Translations under genes and position numbers: made by a program | DNA from: an uncultured Lachnospiraceae bacterium | GTDB taxonomy: Bacteria > Bacillota > Clostridia > Lachnospirales > Lachnospiraceae | NCBI GenBank assembly: GCA_958446555.1 | Contig: CAUCWU010000112.1 | Coordinates: 1-7,475, forward strand | DNA length: 7,475 bases | Direction: 5' to 3' | In this document: piece by piece, positions 1-5,762 of the stretch | Layout: each line of letters starts with the position of its first letter | Numbering within the stretch: the first letter of the stretch is position 1 | Notes under the pieces: generated by a model | What the model saw: the letters and a program-made list of their open reading frames with translations, nothing else | The model's database searches: none | What the model was told of the DNA's origin: nothing

Positions 1-9
1 TTTTGACAT
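1..9 (-). CDS. Start of an unidentified gene leaving the window at its left edge
   Basis: Only the first codons (ATG TCA AAA, Met-Ser-Lys) are inside the window, so no function can be given. The start is supported by a GGAGG ribosome site on the minus strand at 23-19, nine bases before the ATG at 9-7. A second in-frame ATG at 15-13 is only three bases from that site and is less likely. A sigma-A type promoter lies about 100 bases upstream. The gene diverges from the AraC fragment to its right, which may once have regulated it; that is inference from the layout. Confidence 0.4.
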
Positions 10-111
10 TATCATATTCCTCCACAGCCTTTATAATTTCACTTATTCTTTCCTTTACCAGAATTTATTCTATACATTCAAAATGCAAGTTTTAAATTAC
101 GTTACGAAATA

Positions 112-140
112 ATTATATATAGTTACAGCTGCAGCTGCAA
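112..140 (-). promoter_or_regulatory. Minus-strand sigma-A promoter for the left-edge gene
   Basis: Read on the minus strand there is a -35 box TTGCAG (140-135), a 17-base spacer and a perfect -10 box TATAAT (117-112). Transcription would start near 105, leaving a leader of about 95 bases before the ATG at 9. The 12-base palindrome CAGCTGCAGCTG fills 126-137, overlapping the -35 box and the spacer, where a bound regulator would block polymerase. Confidence 0.5.
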
Positions 141-170
141 TACGATTTTATCACGTATTAAAGATATTAA

Positions 171-582
171 TTTTTTGAAGCAAGCTCCATCCGAAAGGTG
201 GATGGAAATACGGATGAACTGCACGCAACAAATTATGCACTTGCCTCTCCTCTGTTAGGAGCCGGTTATATAAAGGATTTGCAACAGATGTGTCCTGTAA
301 ATCCTGTTATTGTAGCCGCTGATGTTCATCTTGATGTAAATTATGCTCTTCGGAGTATGCTGATTTATCCGGCACATTCACAGGAACATGCTCTTCATCA
401 GGCATTTATTCAGATTATTCTTGCCCGTACCATTCCGTTATTTCATCTGATTGACAAAAGCACTGTGGGAAGTGATGATATCATCTATCGGACTGTTTCC
501 TATATTGCTGCACATTATACAGAAGAACTGACTTTACCTAAGATGGCTCATGATCTTGGAGTAAGTCAGTCCTCTTTGTCTG
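171..582 (+). pseudogene. AraC-family regulator fragment, cut at both ends
   Basis: The open frame from 171 (possible GTG at 198, no convincing ribosome site) encodes the end of an AraC-type sensor region and the first helix-turn-helix of the DNA-binding domain. The sensor part includes NPVIVAADVHLDVNYALRS. The HTH part, about residues 95-128 counted from the GTG, reads YIAAHYTEELTLPKMAHDLG then VSQSSLS, a classic AraC first HTH. A full regulator has about 280-300 residues: here the N-terminal cupin half is absent, and the frame passes into TnpV sequence in another frame at about 575-585, so the second HTH is lost. The product should not be a working regulator. Its position beside a divergent promoter suggests the two once formed a regulator-target pair (inference). 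Confidence 0.75.
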
Positions 583-882
583 ATACTTTCCGAAGAAGAA
601 ACACAGCCTATCGGCTTCTGGGGACAACGCCACAAGCAGTATCTAAAGGAGCATAAGCAGTTTATTTATAACACAATGCTGATTGAGGGTACACTTAATC
701 GCTATCTTGCAGATATTAACCAACAGGCGGAGCAAATGTTCCACAGATCGATTGAGGAAATGGCTCAAAAGCAGGGTGTGACAGAACAGTTAAAAGCAGA
801 CCAACCTATGGAATGGATAGGATTGATGAATAACATACAGGCTTGTGCAAGAGAGATAGTAAACAATGAGATTATCTTTGCA
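583..882 (+). pseudogene. tnpV: TnpV transposon-encoded protein, N-terminally truncated
   Basis: In a frame different from the AraC fragment, the sequence from about 583 reads LSEEETQPIGFWGQRHKQYL, then EHKQF, LNRYLADINQQAEQMF, QGVTEQLKA, MEWIGLMNNI and EIVNNEII. These are signature blocks of TnpV, the small accessory protein of Tn4451-type elements of Clostridia. The usual start of the protein (about 25-35 residues) is missing at the AraC junction. The first in-frame ATG is at 676, well inside the domain. After NNEII the frame runs on to a stop at 951 through bases that form the next operon's promoter, so the last 20 or so residues are not native TnpV. No other gene of the element is nearby, so this is a remnant. 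Confidence 0.85.
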
Positions 883-887
883 ACATT

Positions 888-964
888 GACAATAAAACTT
901 GGCAAAATGTGCTTGACAAGAAAACTTGGCGTGAGTATAATAAAGATGTGACAAGAAAACTTGG
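888..964 (+). repeat. Three operator-like repeats over the operon promoter
   Basis: The 15-base unit GACAAGAAAACTTGG occurs at 915-929 and 950-964, with one mismatch (GACAATAAAACTTGG) at 888-902. The core CAAG-AAAA-CTTG is an inverted repeat, as expected for a dimeric HTH repressor. Copy 1 lies upstream of the -35 box, copy 2 overlaps the end of the -35 box and fills part of the spacer, and copy 3 starts about two bases after the predicted transcription start. Unit starts are 27 and 35 bases apart. The likely ligand is the XRE protein encoded at 1306-1512 (autoregulation); this is inferred from placement. Confidence 0.7.
913..941 (+). promoter_or_regulatory. Perfect consensus sigma-A promoter of the DUF6442/XRE operon
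   Basis: The -35 box TTGACA (913-918) and -10 box TATAAT (936-941) both match consensus exactly and are 17 bases apart. Transcription should start near 948, giving a leader of about 32 bases with the ribosome site GGAGG at 968-972 before the ATG at 980. So strong a promoter in front of a small repressor gene implies tight repression; three operator-like repeats sit on and around it. Confidence 0.85.
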
Positions 965-979
965 AATGGAGGTATTCTT

Positions 980-1309
980 ATGCAAAAGGATGAAATCTTA
1001 AATGCAAGCAAAAGAGAGCACCGCAATAAAGACTTGGCTGAAATAGAAGTGATATATCAAGCAGGAAGTCACGCAGGCAGAGTAGGAGCTTTAGTATGTT
1101 GTCTGCTTTCCTTGTTATTTTCTATGCTCGCCCATACTATGATTTACAGCCCGTGGGTTATATACTTTAGCATTATTGCAACACAATGGTTCGTTCGTTT
1201 TATTAAACTGAAGCGAAAGAGTGATTTGGTATTGACTATTGTATTTGCAATACTCTGTGTATTGGCATTTATTGGATTTGTTCACCGTCTTTTAGAGGTG
1301 AGCGTATGA
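980..1309 (+). CDS. DUF6442-like small membrane protein
   Basis: A 109-residue protein with a charged N-terminal stretch (about residues 1-33) followed by three hydrophobic segments at about 35-53, 56-75 and 84-103. This fits a small inner-membrane protein with its N-terminus in the cytoplasm. The block DLAEIEVIYQAGSHAGRVGA resembles the DUF6442 family, which in Firmicutes is regularly encoded next to a small XRE regulator. The ATG has GGAGG seven bases upstream. It is first in a three-gene operon and overlaps the next gene by four bases (ATGA), so translation is probably coupled. Its function is unknown; the fixed pairing with a repressor suggests the membrane protein senses a signal or modulates the regulator. 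The family call is from recall. Confidence 0.7.
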   Translation: MQKDEILNASKREHRNKDLAEIEVIYQAGSHAGRVGALVCCLLSLLFSMLAHTMIYSPWVIYFSIIATQWFVRFIKLKRKSDLVLTIVFAILCVLAFIGFVHRLLEVSV

Positions 1310-1512
1310 AGGAACAATTACATTTGAAAAATCACTTAAAGGAAGCACGTACAGAAGCAAACCTTTCTCAAGCTCAACTTGCAGAAATGGTAGGTGTATC
1401 GAGAAACACGATTAGTTCCATTGAAACAGGACAGTTTAATCCAACTGCAAAATTGGCTCTTATCCTTTGTATTGCATTGGACAAAAAATTTGAAGATTTA
1501 TTTTTCTTTTAG
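1306..1512 (+). CDS. Small XRE/Cro-type repressor
   Basis: This 68-residue protein is almost entirely one helix-turn-helix domain of the compact Clostridia/Bacillus type. Residues about 21-42 (SQAQLAEMVGVSRNTISSIE then TG) hold the recognition helix, followed by FNPTAKLALILCIALDKKFEDLFF, the usual C-terminal dimer helix. It has no sensor domain. The start ATG overlaps the stop of the upstream membrane protein gene (ATGA) and has AGAGGTGA as ribosome site. It probably binds the CAAG-N4-CTTG repeats at 888-964 and represses its own operon. The 3' neighbour begins ten bases after its stop, confirming co-transcription. Confidence 0.9.
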   Translation: MKEQLHLKNHLKEARTEANLSQAQLAEMVGVSRNTISSIETGQFNPTAKLALILCIALDKKFEDLFFF

Positions 1513-1521
1513 GAGGAGACT

Positions 1522-1824
1522 ATGGATAATATAATGATGTTAATTTTAGGATTATTTATATCGGTTCTTGGTATCGTTAATATTTCAGGAAATATTAGTA
1601 CGATACATTCATATAACCGCAGAAAAGTCAAAGAAGAAGATGTACCAAAATATGGGAAGGTTGTCGGCACGGGAACTCTTATTATAGGATTATCGTTTGT
1701 ATTAGGTTTCATTGCTGCATTTTGGAGCGAAGTAACAATGGGTATTATTATCCTTCCGGCAATAGTTGTTGGCTTAGCTTTTATTCTTTATGGACAAATT
1801 AAATTTAATCACGGGATTTTTTAG
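1522..1824 (+). CDS. DUF3784-like small membrane protein
   Basis: A 100-residue protein with three hydrophobic segments (about 4-20, 48-68 and 71-92) and, between the first two, the polar loop ISTIHSYNRRKVKEEDVPKY followed by GKVVGTGTLIIG. That loop is typical of DUF3784-type membrane proteins that accompany XRE regulators in Firmicutes. AGGAGGAG, overlapping the stop codon of the repressor gene, gives a strong ribosome site. It is the last gene of the operon and the terminator starts four bases after its stop. Biochemical role unknown; family assignment from memory of the loop motif. Confidence 0.65.
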   Translation: MDNIMMLILGLFISVLGIVNISGNISTIHSYNRRKVKEEDVPKYGKVVGTGTLIIGLSFVLGFIAAFWSEVTMGIIILPAIVVGLAFILYGQIKFNHGIF

Positions 1825-1827
1825 AAC

Positions 1828-1866
1828 AAAACACCCTGCAAGACACAAAAACTTGCAGGGTGTTTT
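1828..1866 (+). terminator. Strong intrinsic terminator after the XRE operon
   Basis: AAAACACCCTGCAAG (1828-1842) and CTTGCAGGGTGTTTT (1852-1866) are perfect complements: a 15-bp stem with a 9-base loop. The stem base is A-rich on the left and T-rich on the right, so it can stop transcription from either side. It insulates the operon from the decayed region downstream. Confidence 0.9.
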
Positions 1867-1878
1867 CTTATACTCTGA

Positions 1879-2337
1879 TATATTGCATCGAGTGTTAGTG
1901 AAAATACTCTGCAGGTATTGTTATGGATTGGAATCATTATTGTTATCTGTGCTGTGGTTAAATTTTTTCAGGATAACTGATTTGAGTTCTTTTTCAGTGG
2001 ACCAGCATAGTTCCAAGGAGACATTTCTGATATACTAAAAGAAGAGAAAAACGATTATTTCAGCTCCAACCATGGGGTGAAAAGAAGGGACGTTCAAATT
2101 ATTACCGTGTTACGAATCGCCTGTTTGAACTTCCGGAAGACGAACACACCATCATCTAATTATTCTAGTGGAGGAAGTTCATCTTATCATTCTTATTATT
2201 CGTCAGATCTATACGATGTAGATGATTATGATAATCCAGATGATTTTGCAGATGAGTGGGCAGATGAATTTGGTGATGGAGATTATGATGACGGATACGA
2301 TAATGCGTATGATTATTGGGAAGATGAAAGGGACTGA
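1879..2337 (+). pseudogene. Degenerate coding stretch: membrane-helix remnant and Asp/Tyr-rich tail
   Basis: One frame carries three open pieces separated by stops at 1978 (TGA) and 2008 (TAG). The first (1879-1977) contains QVLLWIGIIIVICAVVKFF, a clear transmembrane helix. The last (2011-2337) ends in a Ser/Gly-rich linker and a strongly acidic tail with DDYDNPDDFADEWADEFGDG and YDDGYDNAYDYWED. In another frame, 2029-2158 encodes a separate C-terminus with KKGRSNYYRVTNRLFELPED. The only start for the last piece is a GTG at 2077 with no ribosome site. I read this as remains of at least two genes; similar acidic tails end uncharacterised Lachnospiraceae proteins. It is not excluded that 2077-2337 is a small real gene (86 codons). 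Confidence 0.45.
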
Positions 2338-2418
2338 GAACTGCTGTGGGAAAGAAAATTATGGAAGTATCAAGGAAAATGTCTCTGGAGTCTTTTTTGA
2401 CGTGATAGGGAATTTTTA

Positions 2419-2446
2419 TTGGACAGCTCATATTATAGACTATTAA
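2419..2446 (+). promoter_or_regulatory. Weak candidate promoter of the HIRAN operon
   Basis: TTGGAC (2419-2424) and TATTAA (2441-2446) are 16 bases apart, 41 bases before the HIRAN start codon. Both boxes are imperfect and the area is AT-rich, so this is only the best candidate in the gap between 2337 and 2487. No operator-like repeat is visible. Confidence 0.25.
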
Positions 2447-2486
2447 TATCCAAGAAATAAAATTATGCAGAAACGGAGGAATCAGA

Positions 2487-2825
2487 ATGGCAAAGATATT
2501 TATTACACTGACAGGAACAAAACATTATTACGGAAATGATTTCATAGAAAAGGGAATGAAACTTAAGCTAGTGAAAGAACCAAGTAATGAGTATGATAAA
2601 GAAGCAATCAAGGTAACCTATAAGGGATTGGGAAAGGTTGGATATGTCGCAAATAGTTCTTACACGGTAATAGGAGATACGATCAGTGCAGGGAGACTTT
2701 ATGATAAGATTGGAAATACTGCAAATGTAAAAGTTGTATTGGTGACTCCGTATGGAACAATCTGTAAAGTATGCAAGAAGAGCTTAATGAAATCAGAAAG
2801 CACTCAAAATAAGTTGGATGAATGA
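2487..2825 (+). CDS. Stand-alone HIRAN-domain protein
   Basis: The 112-residue protein is nearly all one HIRAN domain (about residues 5-93). Family hallmarks are LTGTKHYYG at the start, KLKLVKEPSNEYDKEAIKV (the EPxNxYDxxAI motif) and GKVGYVAN. In eukaryotic HLTF and bacterial relatives this OB-like fold binds DNA, notably free 3' single-strand ends. Here no helicase or nuclease domain is attached. A short C-terminal extension has CKVCKK, one CxxC pair, insufficient alone for a zinc ribbon. The start has CGGAGGAATCAG as ribosome site. It leads a co-directional set running to 5553, and the next ATG overlaps its stop. A DNA-binding or damage-sensing role is inferred from the domain; the biological process is unknown. 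Confidence 0.85.
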   Translation: MAKIFITLTGTKHYYGNDFIEKGMKLKLVKEPSNEYDKEAIKVTYKGLGKVGYVANSSYTVIGDTISAGRLYDKIGNTANVKVVLVTPYGTICKVCKKSLMKSESTQNKLDE

Positions 2826-2899
2826 AAAAATTAAATCATGGAATTGTAGTGACAGGCATCTCTAAGGAGAGTACAATATTTCTAAAAGAAACAGATTAG
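2822..2899 (+). CDS. Possible 25-residue coupled peptide after the HIRAN gene
   Basis: An ATG at 2822 overlaps the HIRAN stop (ATGA) and opens a 25-codon frame ending at TAG 2897-2899. The peptide begins MKKLNHGIVVTGISKE and has no hydrophobic helix or known motif. The ATGA overlap is the usual form of translational coupling in Firmicutes and would explain use of this frame. Against it, there is no ribosome site of its own and the length is near chance for AT-rich DNA. It could equally be the residue of an eroded gene. Confidence 0.25.
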   Translation: MKKLNHGIVVTGISKESTIFLKETD

Positions 2900-2929
2900 A
2901 GAAGTTAGAGTAAAGAAAGGAAAACTACA

Positions 2930-3148
2930 ATGGTAAAAATAATTAAGATGGAACCAGTGGCAGATATGGATGGAAATTTAGAAGATATTGTATCGTATTT
3001 GAATCAGGTGAAGAATGCACTTGCAGATTTGATTGACCAGTATGATGAGAATCCGGAATTGGAAGATAAAGCATCGGAGCTTACGGAGGCCTTGGATGCT
3101 TTAGAGGACGCATCAGATATTATTGATGAAGTGCGTTTTGACGATTAA
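2930..3148 (+). CDS. Small acidic helical protein, unknown function
   Basis: A 72-residue protein, very rich in Asp, Glu, Leu and Ala and predicted to be mostly helical: the stretch from about residue 17 to 68 includes YLNQVKNALADLIDQYDENP and ELTEALDALEDASDIIDEV with regular hydrophobic spacing. That suits a helical hairpin or coiled-coil partner. It has no signal peptide, membrane helix or catalytic motif. The start has GAAAGGAAAACTACA before the ATG. It lies 30 bases after the small coupled frame and 61 bases before the DUF697 gene, all on one strand, so it probably belongs to the same transcript. High acidity could mean DNA mimicry or a chaperone-like partner role; neither is shown by the sequence. 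Confidence 0.75.
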   Translation: MVKIIKMEPVADMDGNLEDIVSYLNQVKNALADLIDQYDENPELEDKASELTEALDALEDASDIIDEVRFDD

Positions 3149-3209
3149 AGAATATTAGATTATGTAATAGCTATCCATGTTAATAATAAAATTTGGAAGG
3201 AGAATAGTT

Positions 3210-4250
3210 ATGACTTTGTCAGAAAAAATGCAAAGAATGACAGAAATGCTTTATCGATTTGGAGCTGACTTAAAGAAAAATGATGATTCTTGTAAGTGTT
3301 ACATTGCTCCAGATATTCCAGAGAAGATAATTAAAAATTTGATAAAAAATTATGACAATCACATTGCCATTAACAGTATCGTTGGCTATTATAATAGCGG
3401 ATTTTTCGGTATAGAGAATAGTGGGATTATTTTTTCTCGTGAAGGAATATATTTTAAAAAATTATCATCAAAAGCAATATATTTTCGCTATGAGGATATA
3501 AGTAGCTGTAATACATATGCAGGTGATGATGGTGTTAATAACCGTCTTGAATTAAATTTACGTAATTGCGATATTGATACATATACGTATTCCGGTCCAT
3601 TTGATATAGATACCTTACAAACGATTCTTATTAATTTAAAAGAAATAGACAAAGCATACAAGTATCCAACACACAAAACTTCTGGTAAAGTTGAAAAAAT
3701 CAAATTACCAAAAGATATGATAATCAAATGCAATGGTATAATACATGCTGCATCTGTTGCATGTGGTGGTGTGGGAACAGGATTAGCACAAATACCAGCG
3801 TCAGATAGCGCAGTAATCATCCCGATGCAGATTAGTATGATTATCGGTTTAGGAAAAGTTTTTGGTTTTGAGCTCTCTGAGTCAGCTGCAAAAAGTATTA
3901 TTGCTTCTGCTGGAGCCTCCTTTGCTGGACGAACGGTCTCACAATATGTGATTGGATGGGTACCAGGCATAGGAAATATCGTTAATACTGCAACAGCTGC
4001 TGGACTTACAGAGTTGATTGGATGGATAGCTGTTAAAAACTTTTATGATGATTGGTCTCAGGGTAAGAGTAATGGACGCTATGAGGGAAAGAAAGATGGA
4101 TATGAAGAAACATCTGAAGAATATGAAGCGAAATTACGAAAACAAGCTGATGAATTTTCTAAAGAACGTCAAAATTTTAAAAATGAAAAGGCAGAATATG
4201 AAGATTTACTAGATGAATACGAACAGCAACTCAAAAATACCGAACAATAG
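3210..4250 (+). CDS. DUF697-like membrane protein with possible PH-like and coiled-coil regions
   Basis: The start is ATG 3210, with AAGGAG seven bases upstream; an in-frame ATG at 3177 lacks a ribosome site. The 346-residue product has three parts. Residues about 60-145 are strand-rich (SGIIFSREGIYFKKLSSKAI then YFRYEDI) and resemble bacterial PH-like domains. Residues about 175-278 match DUF697: Ala/Gly-rich with IHAASVACGGVGTGLAQIP, an SESAAKSIIASAGASFAGR block, WVPGIGNIVNTATAAGLTE and LIGW. DUF697 is known from YcjF and from Era-like GTPase proteins and is membrane-associated. Residues about 285-344 form a charged coiled coil beginning with GKSNGRYEGKKDGYEE. No GTPase motif (Walker A) is present. 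The next gene starts 13 bases on and also has a helical N-terminus, so the two products probably act together at the membrane (inference). Confidence 0.75.
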   Translation: MTLSEKMQRMTEMLYRFGADLKKNDDSCKCYIAPDIPEKIIKNLIKNYDNHIAINSIVGYYNSGFFGIENSGIIFSREGIYFKKLSSKAIYFRYEDISSCNTYAGDDGVNNRLELNLRNCDIDTYTYSGPFDIDTLQTILINLKEIDKAYKYPTHKTSGKVEKIKLPKDMIIKCNGIIHAASVACGGVGTGLAQIPASDSAVIIPMQISMIIGLGKVFGFELSESAAKSIIASAGASFAGRTVSQYVIGWVPGIGNIVNTATAAGLTELIGWIAVKNFYDDWSQGKSNGRYEGKKDGYEETSEEYEAKLRKQADEFSKERQNFKNEKAEYEDLLDEYEQQLKNTEQ

Positions 4251-4263
4251 GTAGGTGACTTGT

Positions 4264-5553
4264 ATGGATTTGAATACATTGCAGAGAAAAAGAAGAGAAT
4301 TAAGTGAAAGAACCGATGCAACATTAAACAATATGCAACAAATTGCCAAGGAAAGTGCAAGAGTAGCAGAGGTCGCTCATAATTCAAGACAAATAATAGA
4401 AGATTTGGATGCTGAATTCGAATCACAGACTGGATTAAAGGGAAAGGATATAAAATTTCTGTTTGTTGCAGTTGGATTACAGTTGGCAAGAATTATTATT
4501 ATCAATGAGTTAACAAAGCTTGAAGTCGCTGGATCGTCAAACAGAAACGAAACTAAACTTCATGAATTCCAGCAAAAAGTGCTAAATGTATTTAATGTGA
4601 GCGGAGATACACAAGAAAAGCCATATTATGCATCTATGGAGCATATTATAACCAAAATGGGAGTTCCTTATGATGCAACAACGGGATTGTCAGACCAATC
4701 CTTGTTAGACTTAATACATAAAAATAGAATGTGGGACTTCGATGTATCTTCGCTGATACTAGATGAAAAATTATCTTTATTTAAGGGGGCAAATCATAGA
4801 TTCGCAACACTTGGACATGATCCTGTTTTAGGATTGTTGTTTGGCACATGCAATATCATGACAAATACTATAACTTGTGTGAATACGCCATTGATCAACG
4901 ACGGAATAAAGATCCCAGTGTTAACGACTAACCATGTTGTATTTACTTCTAATTATAAGGATCCAAGAATTGCTACATACGGATCAACAGCTGTTATGTT
5001 AAAGCAGTCAATAGACAGAACGACAGAGCAGCCAAGCGCCTTGATTGCTTCTCTGATAAAACAGATTATTCATATTGGCACAGATTTGTATACACCATGT
5101 GGTATTCAGATTCCAGCAGCGAATCTTGTTTTATCCAATTCGGAAGTGGAAAAATTGACGCGCTACATAAGCGCTGGAGATATTATCAAAGTTGGTGCAA
5201 CTGCTAAATTGGCTGAACTAATTAATTTTCTGATTAGCACTTTGCATTCCCTCATGTACGATTCATCTGTGTGTAGTTCTCGAGATTTATATAGTGTAAA
5301 AACAAAGAAAATTATTATGTATTCGAACACAATCGCAACAGGAAGTAATGTATTATGGGTAGGCGGCAATATGCTAGCTGGAAATGAAACAGCAATTAAA
5401 CAGTTGGATATTGGAGGGTTAATGGTAACAGTGAAGAGACTCGTCAATGATAAAGAATTCATTAGGAAACTCAAGGAAGAGTTCGTTTTAGGAAACTTCA
5501 AAAACATGATAAGAGGAGACAATCTTGATTCTAAGGAGATTTCACTAGATTAA
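4264..5553 (+). CDS. Conserved-looking protein of unknown family with GHDPVLG motif
   Basis: I do not recognise a named family for this 429-residue protein. ATG 4264 is preferred over GTG 4255 because AGGTGA lies six bases before it. Residues 1-55 are charged and helical (probable coiled coil). A hydrophobic helix FLFVAVGLQLARIIIINEL (about 65-83) follows. The most distinctive block is GANHRFATLGHDPVLGLLFG then TCNIMTNTIT (175-204), with HR and GHDP as candidate functional residues. The C-terminal part has KKIIMYSNTIATGSNVLWVG (348-367) and LDIGGLMVTVKRLVNDKEFI (381-400), blocks I associate with uncharacterised Firmicute proteins. It has several amphipathic or weakly hydrophobic helices but no clean multi-pass pattern or signal peptide. 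It closes the operon; the terminator hairpin follows 74 bases later. Catalytic function is unproven. Confidence 0.7.
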   Translation: MDLNTLQRKRRELSERTDATLNNMQQIAKESARVAEVAHNSRQIIEDLDAEFESQTGLKGKDIKFLFVAVGLQLARIIIINELTKLEVAGSSNRNETKLHEFQQKVLNVFNVSGDTQEKPYYASMEHIITKMGVPYDATTGLSDQSLLDLIHKNRMWDFDVSSLILDEKLSLFKGANHRFATLGHDPVLGLLFGTCNIMTNTITCVNTPLINDGIKIPVLTTNHVVFTSNYKDPRIATYGSTAVMLKQSIDRTTEQPSALIASLIKQIIHIGTDLYTPCGIQIPAANLVLSNSEVEKLTRYISAGDIIKVGATAKLAELINFLISTLHSLMYDSSVCSSRDLYSVKTKKIIMYSNTIATGSNVLWVGGNMLAGNETAIKQLDIGGLMVTVKRLVNDKEFIRKLKEEFVLGNFKNMIRGDNLDSKEISLD

Positions 5554-5623
5554 ATTTATAAGTACATACAATAGAAAAAATCTACTCTCTCTAAGAGAAA
5601 CATAACACACTCTCTAGCATTAT

Positions 5624-5762
5624 TACTGAGCTGCCATCCATTTTGGAAGGCAGCTCTTTTCGGTTAAAATTTTCCTTCATTGAGATAAACTTAGTAATTT
5701 TTAAATCATTAAATAGTCTCTATAGATTTACTGAGCTGTCTTCCATTTTTGAAAGACAGCTC
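5624..5762 (+). repeat. Two near-identical hairpins 105 bases apart with compensatory changes
   Basis: Copy 1 (5624-5656) and copy 2 (5729-5762) both read TTACTGAGCTG, variable bases, TCCATTTT, then a matching right arm ending in CAGCTC. Copy 2 forms a perfect 10-bp stem (5733-5742 with 5753-5762). Where copy 1 has a C-G pair near the top of the first stem, copy 2 has T-A, and the A-A mismatch of copy 1 is T-A in copy 2, so the stem is preserved or strengthened. Copy 2 has an extra outer pairing, TTTACT (5727-5732) with AGTAAA (5768-5773). Copy 2 has no long T-tract, so it is not clearly a terminator. Confidence 0.75.
5628..5660 (+). terminator. Operon terminator, first of a hairpin pair
   Basis: GAGCTGCC (5628-5635) pairs with GGCAGCTC (5649-5656). 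After one A-A mismatch, TCCA pairs with TGGA around a TTT loop, giving 8 plus 4 base pairs, followed by TTTT. It sits 74 bases after the stop of the 429-residue gene and is the likely end of that operon. Confidence 0.7.

Noticed and set aside
886..914. Second promoter starting at TTGACA 886-891
   Set aside because: The -35 box is perfect but there is no -10 box at 16-18 bases (the site reads GTGCTT); the hexamer is present because the operator repeat contains it.
1790..2038. Open frame of 82 codons on the plus strand
   Set aside because: It starts inside the DUF3784-like gene and reads straight through the 15-bp terminator hairpin; there is no ribosome site and the composition is not protein-like.
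2165..2446. Frames of 88 codons (minus) and 74 codons (plus) over the acidic tail
   Set aside because: Their odd composition (His/Asn-rich, Met/Ile-rich) is what the repetitive GAT/TAT codons of the Asp/Tyr tail give when read in other frames.
2760..2790. Zinc finger in the HIRAN protein C-terminus
   Set aside because: Only one CxxC pair (CKVC) is present, with no second Cys/His pair to complete a metal site.
3488..3970. Minus-strand frame of 160 codons
   Set aside because: It lies wholly antisense to the DUF697-like gene, whose family match is clear; the frame is a shadow of that coding sequence.
5163..5522. Minus-strand frame of 119 codons
   Set aside because: Antisense to the 429-residue gene, with no ribosome site or promoter and no recognisable motif.
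5581..5618. Repeated CTCTCT runs as a possible CRISPR or tandem array
   Set aside because: Only short imperfect dinucleotide runs, with no regular repeat-spacer pattern and no cas genes in the window.
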